From Chitinophagaceae bacterium UBA7600 (lineage in GTDB: Bacteria; Bacteroidota; Bacteroidia; Chitinophagales; Chitinophagaceae), in assembly GCA_002478885.1 (NCBI GenBank), contig DLKC01000026.1:1-61359 (forward strand): a DNA stretch of 61,359 nucleotides, read 5' to 3'. The notes beneath the pieces were generated by a model. It had not been told where the DNA came from and did not search any database. It worked only from the letters and a program-made list of their open reading frames with translations. Shown one piece after another: positions 1 to 8,958 of the stretch (positions are counted from its first letter, which is position 1; each line of letters starts with the position of its first letter). The translations under genes were made by a program, and so were the position numbers.

Positions 1-20
1 GTTGGTAGGGAGTTGGTAGA
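1..20 (+). repeat. terminal repeat, left copy (inverted partner at 61339-61358)
   Basis: The first 20 nt, GTTGGTAGGGAGTTGGTAGA, are the exact reverse complement of 61339-61358. The unit is itself a short tandem repeat: GTTGGTAG occurs twice with an 11-nt period. Identical sequence at both ends in opposite orientation is what an assembly contig broken in a dispersed repeat looks like (inference). Confidence 0.7.
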
Positions 21-142
21 GGCAGGCTAAAACCGATTATTGCTCTTTCATCCCGGTTTTCCGGCTCCAGCCACATTTTCCCCAACTGTTAGGTATGTCT
101 CCATCCCTTCTCACGTCTCCCGTTTCCCTGCTCCTTCAACGG

Positions 143-207
143 CGGAACGTACAAGGGAGTGACACAACCGGTGGCCGGCCATTCGATGCAGCCGGTCACC
201 AAAAAAC
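143..207 (-). repeat. intergenic bracket repeat, GAGTGACACAAC variant
   Basis: This copy of the dispersed intergenic family reads GGAACGTACAAGGGAGTGAC at its outer end and ends in GCCGGTCACC plus an A-tract. The A-tract end points at the small gene beginning at 239, 31 bp away. It is one of four copies with GAGTGACACAAC in place of GTGCGACGCAAC. Confidence 0.7.
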
Positions 208-238
208 GGATCAGATTTTGTAGCATTAGGCTATTAAT

Positions 239-436
239 ATGAAAACATATTTTATGGACAAAAAAATCAGTGCGCTTATTATAGGCGGCCTTGCCGTACT
301 GGCTTATTACGGTTATCACAGGTTGAGCGCAAAACAAAAAAAAGCCATGATAGAGCAGTTGAAAAGGGAGGGGAAAAAATTATACGAGGAATATATACCC
401 GCAAGGCCGGTAACAACCGATAAGAATTACGGTTAA
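239..436 (+). CDS. small single-pass membrane protein, function unknown
   Basis: A 65-residue protein. After MKTYFMDKK comes one hydrophobic segment (about residues 10-26, ISALIIGGLAVLAYYGY), then a strongly basic amphipathic stretch (AKQKKAMIEQLKREGKKLYEEY) and a short tail. This suggests an inner-membrane anchor with a cytoplasmic basic helix. A second possible start is Met6 at 254. Similar small proteins of anchor plus KEGKKL-type helix are common in this group, but I know no function. The reading frame, composition and position just after a bracket repeat support a real gene. Confidence 0.55.
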   Translation: MKTYFMDKKISALIIGGLAVLAYYGYHRLSAKQKKAMIEQLKREGKKLYEEYIPARPVTTDKNYG

Positions 437-588
437 CCACTGAAGCCTTGCAGTGTATCGGCATAACCAGCTACATTAAATTCCATGGCCGGCTGCCGCA
501 GGTAACAATGACTGTACCTGTGAGACCAAATATGCTTTCTTTTGTTGCAACGACCAGTTTCGGTCGCCCGGCAACAAAAGGAAACCAT

Positions 589-1524
589 ATGACCAGGCCG
601 TTAAGTTTGCCCACCCATGCTTTGGTGCTGTTGTTCTTTTTAGTTCCTGCCGTTGTTATTTATGCGCAGGAAAATACCCATACCTCACAAGGCCCGTACT
701 TCGGCCTGGTGCCCCCGGGTAACGAGGCGGTTGTGTTTGCCAAAAATATTATCTCAACCGATGCGTATGAGCACAGCGCGCCAGCCTTTTCTGCAGATGG
801 GAAGACCGTATTATGGACGGTAGTCGAACGGGACAGGCCAGCCAGGCTGGTTGAAATCACCATGGAAGGGAATAACTGGTCGCAGCCCCACGCGCCGTCA
901 TTCGCAGACTCGCTGCACGATGATTTTTATCCCTTCTTTTCCATCGATGGCAAACAATTGTTTTTCAGCTCACGTAGGCCTTTGCCTTCTGGTTTGCCGG
1001 TAAAGGATATGGCTTTATGGGCTGTTGAACACAAGGCGGATGGTTGGGGAGTTCCTGTCCCTGTTGATACCACAATTTCCCACACTGTTGAATATGCCCA
1101 TTCTTTGTCAAGACGGGGAACACTGTTTTTTTCGTTACGCGAAATGGTGAACGGCAAAGCCCGGTGGAGTATCTATACTGCTTCGTTTCTTAACGGCAGT
1201 TATGCTCCTTCTCAGCCCCTTGATACCAGCATCAATGATGGCAGTTATGTTGACGGGCCGCTGGTAGCACCCGACGAAAGTTTCTTGATATTTGAATCCG
1301 ATCGCCCCGGGGGAATGGGCAGTACCGATCTGTACATTTGTTTCAAAAAGAATGGGCAATGGAGCGCTCCCAAAAATATGGGGCCTTCCATCAACTCACC
1401 GAAAGCTGAAAGATTTGCCGGTCTTTCTCCAGGTGGCAAATACCTTTTCTTTGGAAGCAACCGGTCAGGCGAATTACCGGACGTTTACTGGATCAGTGCT
1501 TCCATTATTGATTCACTGAAGTAA
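589..1524 (+). CDS. secreted PD40 / TolB-like beta-propeller protein
   Basis: The frame is open from 448, but the start at 589 fits best because MTRPLSLPTHALVLLFFLVPAVVIYAQ is a typical signal peptide cleaved after AQ; the upstream part resembles no protein. The mature protein, about 285 residues, has repeated PD40 (WD40-like) blades: FSADGKTVLW near 67, FSIDGKQLFFSSRR near 117, APDESFLIFESDR near 227 and SPGGKYLFFGSNR near 280. Such propellers sit in the periplasm or on the surface and bind proteins or ligands; no catalytic residues are visible. It converges on the OmpA-like gene at 1598-2626, with 73 bp between them. Confidence 0.8.
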   Translation: MTRPLSLPTHALVLLFFLVPAVVIYAQENTHTSQGPYFGLVPPGNEAVVFAKNIISTDAYEHSAPAFSADGKTVLWTVVERDRPARLVEITMEGNNWSQPHAPSFADSLHDDFYPFFSIDGKQLFFSSRRPLPSGLPVKDMALWAVEHKADGWGVPVPVDTTISHTVEYAHSLSRRGTLFFSLREMVNGKARWSIYTASFLNGSYAPSQPLDTSINDGSYVDGPLVAPDESFLIFESDRPGGMGSTDLYICFKKNGQWSAPKNMGPSINSPKAERFAGLSPGGKYLFFGSNRSGELPDVYWISASIIDSLK

Positions 1525-1597
1525 ATTTTAGCCGGTGTGACCATAATCCTCCGGCGGTAAAGGTGCATGGCAATTCGGTCACCAAGGCCACGTCCCG

Positions 1598-2626
1598 CTA
1601 TTTAATGCCGGTAAACTCTACCCTTCTGTTGCTGGCTTTTCCTTCCGTGGTAGCATTACTGGCGATGGGGCTGGACTCACCATAACCCTTTGCGGTAAGT
1701 TGTGTTTCTTTTACGCCTGCTGCAATAAGCAGGGCTTTTACCGCTTCGGCACGTTGCGCAGACAGCTTAAGATTGGCTGCATCGTCTCCATCACTATCGG
1801 TATGCCCCCCTATCTCAAACCTTGTCCCTGGATTTGCCAACAGGTATTTGCTGATCTCATTGATAATACTCATGCTTTCAGGTTTAACAATGGCTTTGCC
1901 CACGTCGAATCGATTAGCATGTGTAATAAATTTACCGTTCGTGAGCTCAAATTTCGCCGGTATGTTTTTGGCGACTTTAAAGTTTTTGAACAGGATATTC
2001 ATGTCCTGGCTCTGATTACCGCTCACGACAATTTTTTGTGGCACAAGGTAACAATCAGCTATATCCAGTTGCCTGTAATGATCGAGATAAACCACCAGGT
2101 GTTTTCTCATATAAGCGATGGAGATGTGCACCCAGCGATCATAAAATTTGCTCTCCCCAAAATATTCTTCCGGGTTGTCTTTGGCCACGGGCTCATGCCC
2201 CGGTATTGAAGCAGTCATCTCATGTTTGTTTGGGGTAATAATTACTTCATTATCGCCATTCATGAGGTGTATTTCTATGCCTGGGTTGCCATCGTATCCC
2301 GCATCGAGCCATGTATCGTATTCAATCGTAAAACTGTCGGGTAGGCTGCTTGTATTTTTTAATTTTGGCGACAGCTTCGTGTAGTATTCATTAATGGAGA
2401 TGGAAGTTTCGTTGTTCACACTTATAACGGCCGCCTTACCCCCTTCCAGGTTCCATTGCAGGGGCGCTGCGCCGGGCTTATCGTTCACAAGGTTGTCGTC
2501 GAGCAAAATCGTTTCACCCGGTACAAAATCAAATGCAGCATAGTCTTTATAATCTTTTGCTACCTGCGCAAGGCAGTTGCCTGCTATGAACAGCAATACA
2601 ATCAATAACATTTTCCTGGTAAGCAT
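1598..2626 (-). CDS. OmpA family protein with N-terminal lectin-like domain
   Basis: 342 residues with a signal peptide (MLTRKMLLIVLLFIAGNCLAQ). Residues about 22-225 look like a beta-sandwich (GETILLDD, SFTIEYDTWLDAG, VHISIAYMRKHLVVYLD), as in concanavalin-like lectin domains. Residues about 240-342 are an OmpA-like peptidoglycan-binding domain: FDVGKAIVKPES, GGHTDSDG (273-280), LSAQRAEAV and NRRVEF. The family anchors the outer membrane to peptidoglycan through diaminopimelate. I infer a cell-envelope protein that also binds a ligand. Met6 is an alternative start. The upstream region holds a bracket repeat at 2770-2848. Confidence 0.85.
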   Translation of the reverse strand: MLTRKMLLIVLLFIAGNCLAQVAKDYKDYAAFDFVPGETILLDDNLVNDKPGAAPLQWNLEGGKAAVISVNNETSISINEYYTKLSPKLKNTSSLPDSFTIEYDTWLDAGYDGNPGIEIHLMNGDNEVIITPNKHEMTASIPGHEPVAKDNPEEYFGESKFYDRWVHISIAYMRKHLVVYLDHYRQLDIADCYLVPQKIVVSGNQSQDMNILFKNFKVAKNIPAKFELTNGKFITHANRFDVGKAIVKPESMSIINEISKYLLANPGTRFEIGGHTDSDGDDAANLKLSAQRAEAVKALLIAAGVKETQLTAKGYGESSPIASNATTEGKASNRRVEFTGIK

Positions 2627-2769
2627 AAACGGGCGTTTTATTTTAAGATAAATAAGGCATAAGTTATCGTTTTTCCATAAAGTAAAAAAGCATCACAATA
2701 AGGTTCTCTTTTATTCGCCATTTTCCACACTACCAGTTGCAACAGCACTTACATAAGAGGTTTTACCTG

Positions 2770-2848
2770 GAGGCAGGCTACATTGCTGCTATGTTGCTTG
2801 GTTGCGCCTGTCCCGGGAGAAACGATCCGGGATCGCACACTAATACAG
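2770..2848 (+). repeat. intergenic bracket repeat with 26-nt hairpin insert
   Basis: GTTGCG is at 2801-2806 and TCGCACAC at 2833-2840. The 26 nt between them (2807-2832) contain the stem TCCCGG / CCGGGA around a GAGAAACGAT loop. Without the insert the copy would read GTTGCGTCGCACAC, the ordinary core. The same insert occurs at 11419-11444. Confidence 0.7.
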
Positions 2849-2895
2849 CAAAAGCCACGGGGAGCATTGTTATCCCGGTGCGCATTTCGGGAAAC

Positions 2896-3387
2896 TCAGG
2901 GTGCGCCATAAGTTGTCTCAGTAAGGCTTACGCGTGTCCACAGGAAATGTGTTGCTTTAACAATAAAAAGATTATTGAAACCATCGTCCGGTATGCGTTG
3001 CAGGTGATGGGCAAGTTTAAAACTATCCAGCAATGGCAGCACAGTATTGCTATGCCCTACGAGCAACACATTTGCATGCAGGCTTTTTAGTTTAGCTACA
3101 AGTAAAGCCGTTGTATCGGGTGCATACAAGGTTATGGCTTTATGAATGCTGTCGCTCAGCGGCGTGGCTGTCTTAATGGTGCGTGTTGTATTGGTTGAGT
3201 AGATAAACCCGATGTTTTTTTCTTTTAACAGGTTTGCCAAATCCACTGCACGTTGTTCACCGGCCGCTGTCAATGAAGGATCAGCGGCGGGCGATACTCC
3301 TTTTTCTGCATGCCGTACCACGTAAATGTAATTGCTGCATCCGGTAAGTAACCAAGCGCCCAGCAAAAAGCAAAGTATTTGTTTCAT
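2896..3387 (-). CDS. histidine phosphatase lipoprotein (phosphoglycerate-mutase fold)
   Basis: 163 residues from Met at 3387; a start six codons upstream (3405) is possible, but the signal peptide begins at MKQILCFLL. A lipobox (LLTGC, Cys17) suggests a membrane-anchored lipoprotein. The histidine phosphatase motif is VVRHAEKG, with Arg25-His26 (the phospho-accepting His) and Ala where most members have Gly. Further motifs are the second Arg near 69 and VGHSN at 110-114 with the second His. The domain is short, like SixA. The substrate is unknown. DoxX follows upstream on the same strand, with a 46-bp gap. Confidence 0.8.
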   Translation of the reverse strand: MKQILCFLLGAWLLTGCSNYIYVVRHAEKGVSPAADPSLTAAGEQRAVDLANLLKEKNIGFIYSTNTTRTIKTATPLSDSIHKAITLYAPDTTALLVAKLKSLHANVLLVGHSNTVLPLLDSFKLAHHLQRIPDDGFNNLFIVKATHFLWTRVSLTETTYGAP

Positions 3388-3432
3388 ATCATTATTTTTA
3401 GCCACTCAATAATCGGGAATACCAGGTAAAAG

Positions 3433-3855
3433 TTATGCCCCTTTTTTCAGCAGCCTGTCTGCGTTCCACATATCCCATTCCTGCGGCACAAAGTATAGAA
3501 CAATAAGCAGTATCGCCCTTGGCATAACATAACTGAGGTCCCAGATAGGTTCCAGTAACCCATGCCCGAAAGAAACAATCAACAGGTCAATAGCCAGCAG
3601 GAACATGGCATATTTGCGAAAAAGGCCGGCGACCAGTAAAAAGCCACCGATCATTTCTATATAAGAAGTGTAATACACCGTTGCCCATAACAGCGGCACC
3701 GGCAGAAACGTCTTTTCAAAATCTTTGAAGAACATATCATATACTTTGGGAACGGTAAAGCTGAAAACTTTACCGAAGCCCTGCATCATAAAAATAATAC
3801 CGAGCAACATTCTTGTGAAGAGCACGCCGGTGGCCTTTGCATGTATATCTTTCAT
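3433..3855 (-). CDS. DoxX family membrane protein
   Basis: 140 residues with four predicted membrane segments: FTRMLLGIIFMMQGFGKVF, the region around WATVYYTSYIEMIGGFLLVAG, YAMFLLAIDLLIVSFGHGL and MPRAILLIVLYFVP. The glycine pattern IFMMQGFGK near the N-terminus is typical of DoxX-like proteins. Members are inner-membrane proteins linked to quinone or thiosulfate redox chemistry in some organisms; the role here is unknown. It is probably co-transcribed with the phosphatase at 2896-3387. Confidence 0.75.
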   Translation of the reverse strand: MKDIHAKATGVLFTRMLLGIIFMMQGFGKVFSFTVPKVYDMFFKDFEKTFLPVPLLWATVYYTSYIEMIGGFLLVAGLFRKYAMFLLAIDLLIVSFGHGLLEPIWDLSYVMPRAILLIVLYFVPQEWDMWNADRLLKKGA

Positions 3856-3992
3856 CCGCGATAAATTTCCTGCTCAATTTAAAACATTCATCCTGTAATA
3901 TGGTGCCGGAAATTCACCCCAACTCTTTTATAGAAAACCGCCCGAAGCCAAAACATTTTAAGTCATCCTTATCAACCAACACTGGTGCAACC

Positions 3993-4033
3993 ATACAAAA
4001 AAGAGTGCCGCCTTTGATAAAAGCGGCACCCTG
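3993..4033 (-). terminator. intrinsic terminator of the gene at 4081-4410
   Basis: The stem GTGCCGC (4005-4011) pairs with GCGGCAC (4023-4029), followed on the minus strand by a T-run from the A-tract at 3996-4002. It sits 50 bp after the stop of the 4081-4410 gene. Confidence 0.75.
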
Positions 4034-4080
4034 TTATTGTTGCATGCAGTTCATTTACCTGCAACACTTCATGCAACATG

Positions 4081-4410
4081 TTAATTCTTTGGTTGCAGTT
4101 TTATTTCACCGACATCTGTTACCGGGTTATCTGTTTCAACCACTACATCTTTTCGCCTGGTGTTGGCATAAGGCTCTTCCGCTTCAATGATAATGGAATA
4201 GGTACCTGACTTAACATCTTTGAATTCGAAAGCCCCGTCCTGCAGTTTGGTATTAAGCGTATCCGTTGGCGAAATTGCCCACACCCTCACCGCTTTGTCT
4301 GCAGGGGTAACCGTTCCTTTTATAGCGCAGGTTTTCTGCAACACGGTAAATGAGAAAAAAACTACCGTCGCTACTACCAAAGCCGCAAGGGCCCATCTTG
4401 TGTTTTTCAT
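4081..4410 (-). CDS. secreted carboxypeptidase-regulatory-like domain protein
   Basis: 109 residues. An N-terminal hydrophobic segment (WALAALVVATVVFFSF) acts as signal or anchor. The rest is one Ig-like beta-sandwich of the carboxypeptidase-regulatory / Cna-B kind: CAIKGTVTPADKAVRVWAI, then GAFEFKDVKSGTYSIIIEA and VTDVGEIKL. Such domains occur on exported Bacteroidota proteins as structural or binding modules; no catalytic residues are seen. It is monocistronic, with its own terminator at 3993-4033. Confidence 0.7.
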   Translation of the reverse strand: MKNTRWALAALVVATVVFFSFTVLQKTCAIKGTVTPADKAVRVWAISPTDTLNTKLQDGAFEFKDVKSGTYSIIIEAEEPYANTRRKDVVVETDNPVTDVGEIKLQPKN

Positions 4411-4730
4411 AATTCAATTTTACAGGTTAACAAAAATGCTGCAACCTATTTCAGCGGCAGCTATATAAAACCGATGTAAACAAGTACTATGCCATAACCC
4501 GCCACATCTATGCGGTTACAATACAGGCATGCATAGCATATTTAACTTCTTTTTCACCGTAGCTGTTTGGTTCGCCGGAAACAGCGCACAGGATTTGTGG
4601 CGGCCGGCTACATTCATTTTCCTGCAATCCTTATTTATTGCCACTTAGCAAAAGGGCATCATTGTGGTTTGGGGCATTTGGTAATTTCCCCGCTGTTGCA
4701 TTATAGGCAGCCAACAAAAACAACAATCAT
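4411..4730. other. 320-bp intergenic region between divergent genes
   Basis: It must carry the promoters of the genes at 4410 (minus) and 4731 (plus). I find no clear TTTG/TAnnTTTG pair, no convincing ORF and no well-conserved bracket repeat. Confidence 0.4.
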
Positions 4731-5048
4731 ATGGCGCAATACTTCATCTCGTTACCGAATGACAGGCAGGGAAATGTAAAAACCGGCATCAGGAAAAAAG
4801 ATAAAAAGAAATTCCTCGATATCTTCTTCCCGTCAAAACAGTTGAACAAAGAAGAGAAGATCGCCTACATCGTAGAGATCTCTCCCGTTTATGATATCGG
4901 CGAGTACCGGCTGTTAAAAACCAAAGAAGGCAAGTGGCTTGATGATGGGGAAGACAAATGGTTACGCCATGGTGAGGCTGCCTTTCATGCAGCGATCAAA
5001 AATGCTATCGATGACCATGAAAAGCGCAACGGCAAACCATCGTTGTAG
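4731..5048 (+). CDS. hypothetical protein, small soluble
   Basis: 105 residues, highly charged, with no signal peptide or membrane segment. A lysine-rich patch (RKKDKKKFLDIFFP) is followed by a predicted beta-hairpin (IAYIVEISPVYDIGEYRLLKTKEGKW) and a C-terminal helix (WLRHGEAAFHAAIKNAIDDHEKRN). I do not recognise the family. Codon use and composition fit the neighbours. It starts with ATG shortly after AACAACAATCAT and ends 36 bp before a bracket repeat. Confidence 0.6.
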   Translation: MAQYFISLPNDRQGNVKTGIRKKDKKKFLDIFFPSKQLNKEEKIAYIVEISPVYDIGEYRLLKTKEGKWLDDGEDKWLRHGEAAFHAAIKNAIDDHEKRNGKPSL

Positions 5049-5083
5049 AGTTTTAACAACGATCATTGTGGTAAGCTGTTATT

Positions 5084-5134
5084 GACCCGGCAACAATTTT
5101 TCATGGCATCGCCGCTTGCGTCGCACTCCTGTAC
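5084..5134 (+). repeat. intergenic bracket repeat
   Basis: ACCCGGC starts 37 bp after the stop at 5048, with ATGGCATC in the middle. The core CTTGCGTCGCAC is at 5115-5126, ending CTCCTGTAC. The following 5137-5158 (GCACTTTGCGCGGCTG) may be the tail of a degraded opposite copy facing the gene at 5156. Confidence 0.8.
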
Positions 5135-5155
5135 CTACAGCACTTTGCGCGGCTG

Positions 5156-6229
5156 TCACCATTTGATTGTTGTTTCAATATAGTGTACCAGGTCATCTGC
5201 CATCGCCTGCTGCTCTGCCACGGACGGATGCCCCGGGCTGTTTTTGAACGGAAAGAAATGCGTGGTTATTTTCTTGTCCCCTATGTTGGCTACCGCTTTT
5301 GATATATAACCGGGCCAGGGGGAGCCCTCCCTGGTGGCGTCCATACTGCCAAGTGCACAGATAATATTTGCTTTGGGATATTTATTACGGATATTTCTCA
5401 CCAGGCTTTCATAGGCGTCGATAATCCGGGCAGGCGTTGGCGCAGTTGTATCAAACCGGTGTTTGAATTCAGGGTACTTGGGCTGCAGCACAAGCCATGA
5501 ATCGTTCTGGAAAAGATTGATGACCACCACATCGGGTTTATACAGGCTAAAGTCCCATTTACTGTTCTCATCGCCGCCATTTAAGCGATCATACATTTCT
5601 GACATTATCTGCGGGAACCAACTGATCATAACACCAATACCACTCCGCGCGATGCAACTATACTCCGCATTGAAATGCCTTGCGGTAATGGCCGCATAAC
5701 TAAGGTAGTTGTCTTCATACGGTGCCGTGCCCCTATCCTTCCCGGTGGTATCAAGCACTGCATAGCCGCAGGTAATAGAATTACCATAGAATTCGATCCT
5801 GTGCTTTTTAGCAGGAGACGCTTTAGCGATGCTGGCACGCTGGTCTAATTGAAAGCCATAAAACCAGGTACTGCCGAATATCCATTCAGTGCGTTTGAAT
5901 AGTTCAAGCGTGTGCGCACCGGCGGGAAGGCCCGATACAAGTGTGTACCATTGCTTATTTGAGTCGGGCTTTATATCGGGCAGTAATTGCCCGTCCACGA
6001 TCACTTTAAACCAGTTGATACCTGATTGATCCCTGAGCAAAGCTTTTATGCCGGTGCCTTTAAAATTAATCGTAACCGAAGTGCCTGACCAGCTTAGCTC
6101 AGCGGAATCTGCGTTGACCTTTACGCGGCCCATATAGCGAAGATGCCGGTCGTTGCTGTTGATAAGGGTTTGCGCAAACACAAGCTGCGTAACAATACAT
6201 AAAAAGGCGATGCTAACAATTTGTTTCAT
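5156..6229 (-). CDS. CE2-like carbohydrate esterase (jelly-roll plus SGNH hydrolase)
   Basis: 357 residues with a signal peptide (MKQIVSIAFLCIVTQLVFAQ). Residues about 25-130 form a beta-sandwich (YMGRVKV, AELSWSGTSVTINFKGTGI) as in the N-terminal domain of family CE2 acetyl-xylan esterases. Residues about 143-357 are an SGNH hydrolase: GNSIT with nucleophile Ser151, NLFQND near 238-243, and SPGHPS with the catalytic His near 334. CE2 enzymes remove O-acetyl groups from xylan or glucomannan. It is exported, and lies 100 bp downstream of the same-strand GH3 gene, so deacetylation and glycosidase steps may be coupled. Confidence 0.85.
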   Translation of the reverse strand: MKQIVSIAFLCIVTQLVFAQTLINSNDRHLRYMGRVKVNADSAELSWSGTSVTINFKGTGIKALLRDQSGINWFKVIVDGQLLPDIKPDSNKQWYTLVSGLPAGAHTLELFKRTEWIFGSTWFYGFQLDQRASIAKASPAKKHRIEFYGNSITCGYAVLDTTGKDRGTAPYEDNYLSYAAITARHFNAEYSCIARSGIGVMISWFPQIMSEMYDRLNGGDENSKWDFSLYKPDVVVINLFQNDSWLVLQPKYPEFKHRFDTTAPTPARIIDAYESLVRNIRNKYPKANIICALGSMDATREGSPWPGYISKAVANIGDKKITTHFFPFKNSPGHPSVAEQQAMADDLVHYIETTIKW

Positions 6230-6332
6230 GATGGCTTAAATATAAAATAAATTCTTTCGAAGCATGTATGAAATAGCTTAACCGACGCAAGAGGTATTGC
6301 CATAAAAGTGCGCCAAAGCCCGGCTCAAAAAT

Positions 6333-8468
6333 CTAATTCAATGAAATGACAGCCGATAATTTCTCGTCTTCAGCATTACTGCCGGCAACAATTTGGTAAC
6401 TGCCGGGGAACAACTTCCATGAGTGTGTTGCATCGTCCCACTTCTGCAGTTCAGCGACAGGGATAGCGAAGGAAACAATGGCCGATCCCTTGCTTTCGAT
6501 ATACACACGTTTGAATGCTTTTAATTCCCTCAGCGGCATGTTTACTGCTGCGGGATAATGAATGTAGAGTTGTGCTACCTCGTCTGCATTGTAAGCCCCG
6601 GTGTTGTTTATTTTAACGGAAAATAAAAGACTGTCTTTAACAAGGGCCGGCTTTTTCATCCACTGGTAGCTGAAGTTACTGTAGCTTAATCCAAAGCCAA
6701 AAGGATACTGCGTTTTGCCGGTGAAGTACCGGTAAGTCCTTCCTTTCATGCCATAGTCTTCATAAGGCGGCAGATCGCTGAAGTCGTTGTAAAAAGTCAC
6801 GGGCAAATGACCGGAGGGGGAAACTTTCCCGAATAATATATCCGCAAGCGCGTTGCCTCCTTCTTCGCCGGGGTACCATGCAAGAATGATCGCGTCGGCA
6901 TAGTCAGCGATCGCGGAGACATCGACGGCACTGCCTGCATTGATCACCGCAATTATAGGTGTTTTGGTGCCTTTACGCAGCGCTTTCATGTAAGCGATGT
7001 GCGATGCGGGAAGGCTGAGACTTTTCCTGTCGCCCCCACCTTCTGCAAGGAATGCGTCGCCTTCTTCGCCTTCATAAACAGGCGTAAGGCCGATCATCGC
7101 AACCGTAATATTTGCATTACCCGCAGCCCATATACCGCCAAAGTGCACCGTGTCTTTATAATCGCAGCCCATATCATACTCGATCCTTGTTTCGGGCCCC
7201 GCTGCATTGGTGATGCCTTCCACGAAGTTGACAGCGTTATTGCTTACGCCATGGTAGTTGCCGATGAGCGCATCCAGTGAAGCGGCATTAGGGCCAACGA
7301 TCATGATCGCGGGATATTTGCTTTTATCAAGGGGGAGGATATTCTTGTTGTTTTTTAGCAATACCATGCTTTGTTGCGCCATTGTTCGCGCCAGTGAGCG
7401 GTGGTAATCGTTGGCGATGCTGTCGGCGCCATACGATTTGTAAAATGATGATTGATTGTCGTCGAAGAAACCCAATTTTATTTCGGTACGCAGTATGCCT
7501 GCAAGCGCTGTGTCTACCTCCTGCGTGGTCAGCAGTTTTTGGTTTACCGCGTTTACTACATCATCCTGCAGCAGGTTACTGCAATCAAGGTTAACACCGG
7601 CCTTTATCGCGGCTGCAGCAACCGCTACACTATTCGGTAACGTTTTGTGGGTTGTATAAATATCTGACAACGCCCAGCAATCGGTAACCACATGACCTTT
7701 AAAGCCCCATTCTGTATGGAGTATATCATGCAGCAATGTATTGCCCGTGCAACATGGCTCGTTGTTTACGCGGTTATAGGCACACATTACTGATTCTACT
7801 TTTGCATCAACAAGTTTTTTAAATGCATAGAGGTAGGTTTCTCTCAGGTCTTTTTCATCGATCACCGCGTTAAAGCCGTGCCGGAGGCTTTCGGGTCCGC
7901 TGTGCACCGCAAAATGTTTAGCGCATGCGGCAGCTTTTAAATGCAAAGGATCTTCACCCTGTATACCTTTTACAAATGCTGTTCCCATGGTCGCTGTAAG
8001 AAAAGGATCTTCGCCATAGGTCTCCTGTCCGCGGCCCCAGCGCGGATCACGGAAGATGTTGATATTGGGCGACCAGAACGTAAGGCCCATATATTGCAAA
8101 TGCGTACCACTCTTTTCTGCAAGATTGTATTTGGCCCTTGCTTCGGTAGAAATGCAGGAGGCAACCTGTGTAAGCAGTACATCATTAAAACTTGCCGCCA
8201 TGCCGATGGCCTGTGGGAAGATGGTGGCATTACCAGCCCGTGCAACACCATGGAGGCCTTCATTCCACCAGTTGTATGCAGGAATACCGAGCCTTGGAAC
8301 GGCTTTGCTGTTATAACCAAGCAGTGAGACCATTTCTTCCAGGGTAAGTTGTTTCAACAGGTCATTCACACGTTCATCCACTGACAGCCTGCTGTTTCTG
8401 AAGGGTTGATTGTTTTGTGCAAACAAAAGAGCAGCAGGCAATAAAATACCTGCTAACAGGTGTGACAT
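6333..8468 (-). CDS. glycoside hydrolase family 3, beta-xylosidase / beta-glucosidase type
   Basis: 711 residues from Met at 8468; the frame also opens at 8534, but MSHLLAGILLPAALLFAQ is the natural signal peptide. The (alpha/beta)8 domain carries YNWWNEGLHGVARAG, WSPNINIFRDPRWGRGQETYG, AKHFAVHSGPE and VVTDCWALSDIY, whose Asp (about residue 263) is the expected nucleophile. A second alpha/beta sandwich follows, and a C-terminal fibronectin-III-like domain (about 610-700, VKINNTGAYNADEVAQLYI). The WWNEGLHGV motif resembles the plant and fungal beta-xylosidase subgroup. It probably releases xylose or glucose from oligosaccharides in the periplasm. Confidence 0.9.
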   Translation of the reverse strand: MSHLLAGILLPAALLFAQNNQPFRNSRLSVDERVNDLLKQLTLEEMVSLLGYNSKAVPRLGIPAYNWWNEGLHGVARAGNATIFPQAIGMAASFNDVLLTQVASCISTEARAKYNLAEKSGTHLQYMGLTFWSPNINIFRDPRWGRGQETYGEDPFLTATMGTAFVKGIQGEDPLHLKAAACAKHFAVHSGPESLRHGFNAVIDEKDLRETYLYAFKKLVDAKVESVMCAYNRVNNEPCCTGNTLLHDILHTEWGFKGHVVTDCWALSDIYTTHKTLPNSVAVAAAAIKAGVNLDCSNLLQDDVVNAVNQKLLTTQEVDTALAGILRTEIKLGFFDDNQSSFYKSYGADSIANDYHRSLARTMAQQSMVLLKNNKNILPLDKSKYPAIMIVGPNAASLDALIGNYHGVSNNAVNFVEGITNAAGPETRIEYDMGCDYKDTVHFGGIWAAGNANITVAMIGLTPVYEGEEGDAFLAEGGGDRKSLSLPASHIAYMKALRKGTKTPIIAVINAGSAVDVSAIADYADAIILAWYPGEEGGNALADILFGKVSPSGHLPVTFYNDFSDLPPYEDYGMKGRTYRYFTGKTQYPFGFGLSYSNFSYQWMKKPALVKDSLLFSVKINNTGAYNADEVAQLYIHYPAAVNMPLRELKAFKRVYIESKGSAIVSFAIPVAELQKWDDATHSWKLFPGSYQIVAGSNAEDEKLSAVISLN

Positions 8469-8565
8469 GATTAACGAAAGCCTGCTGTTTGTTGAAGGCC
8501 GGCGGTAAGGAAATGTACGTGCGAAAATTTGCATGATTAAAATTTATCAGTCAAAAGAAGTTGGG

Positions 8566-8958
8566 TTAAATCAACAATGGAAGTATTGCATCAAGATCAA
8601 TGTCCTGTTCTTTCAACGGGACCAACGTCGTATCCTGGAGGATGGTGCCCAATTTGCGCATATCAAATTTCTCTTTGAATTTGGCATAGGAATTCCTGAT
8701 CATTCTCAGCAGTTCATTTTTATCCACCACATCAGCAAGGTCGATCACGTAAGAATCCTCAGCAACATATTTAAGAATGGTTGTATTGCCAATAACAAAA
8801 TTGCAACTGAACCTGCAGGCGATACCTTTCTTATCAAGTGCCCGCTTTCTCATTACATCAAAAGAAGTAGCACTACGAATCTTTTCCGTGCTGCTGTCAA
8901 AGGCCGCCGGAGCGTGATAGTGCCATTCGCTGACTACCATCTCAGTTTGTTCGATCAT
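8566..8958 (-). CDS. hypothetical protein, possible SecB-like fold
   Basis: 130 residues from Met at 8958 (MIEQTEMVVSEWHYHAP); the longer start at 9012 adds an unlikely leader. There is no signal peptide. Alternating strands (ACRFSCNFVIGNTTILKYVA, SYVIDLADVV) precede an amphipathic helix (ELLRMIRNSYAKFKEKFDMR). This strand-then-helix layout is reminiscent of SecB-type chaperone relatives, but the match is weak and made by eye. It lies just upstream of the GH3 gene on the same strand, with a 97-bp gap, and may share its transcript. Confidence 0.5.
   Translation of the reverse strand: MIEQTEMVVSEWHYHAPAAFDSSTEKIRSATSFDVMRKRALDKKGIACRFSCNFVIGNTTILKYVAEDSYVIDLADVVDKNELLRMIRNSYAKFKEKFDMRKLGTILQDTTLVPLKEQDIDLDAILPLLI

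Noticed and set aside
448..588. N-terminal extension of the PD40 protein
   Set aside because: The 47 extra residues do not look like a leader, whereas the start at 589 gives a clean signal peptide.
1525..1597. Bracket repeat pair between the PD40 and OmpA-like genes
   Set aside because: GCCGGTGTGACC and CGGTCACCAAGG recall the gene-proximal ends of two copies, but no core is present, so I do not list it as a feature.
2737..3090. 117-residue plus-strand frame
   Set aside because: It runs through a bracket repeat and then antisense to the histidine phosphatase gene; the composition is not protein-like.
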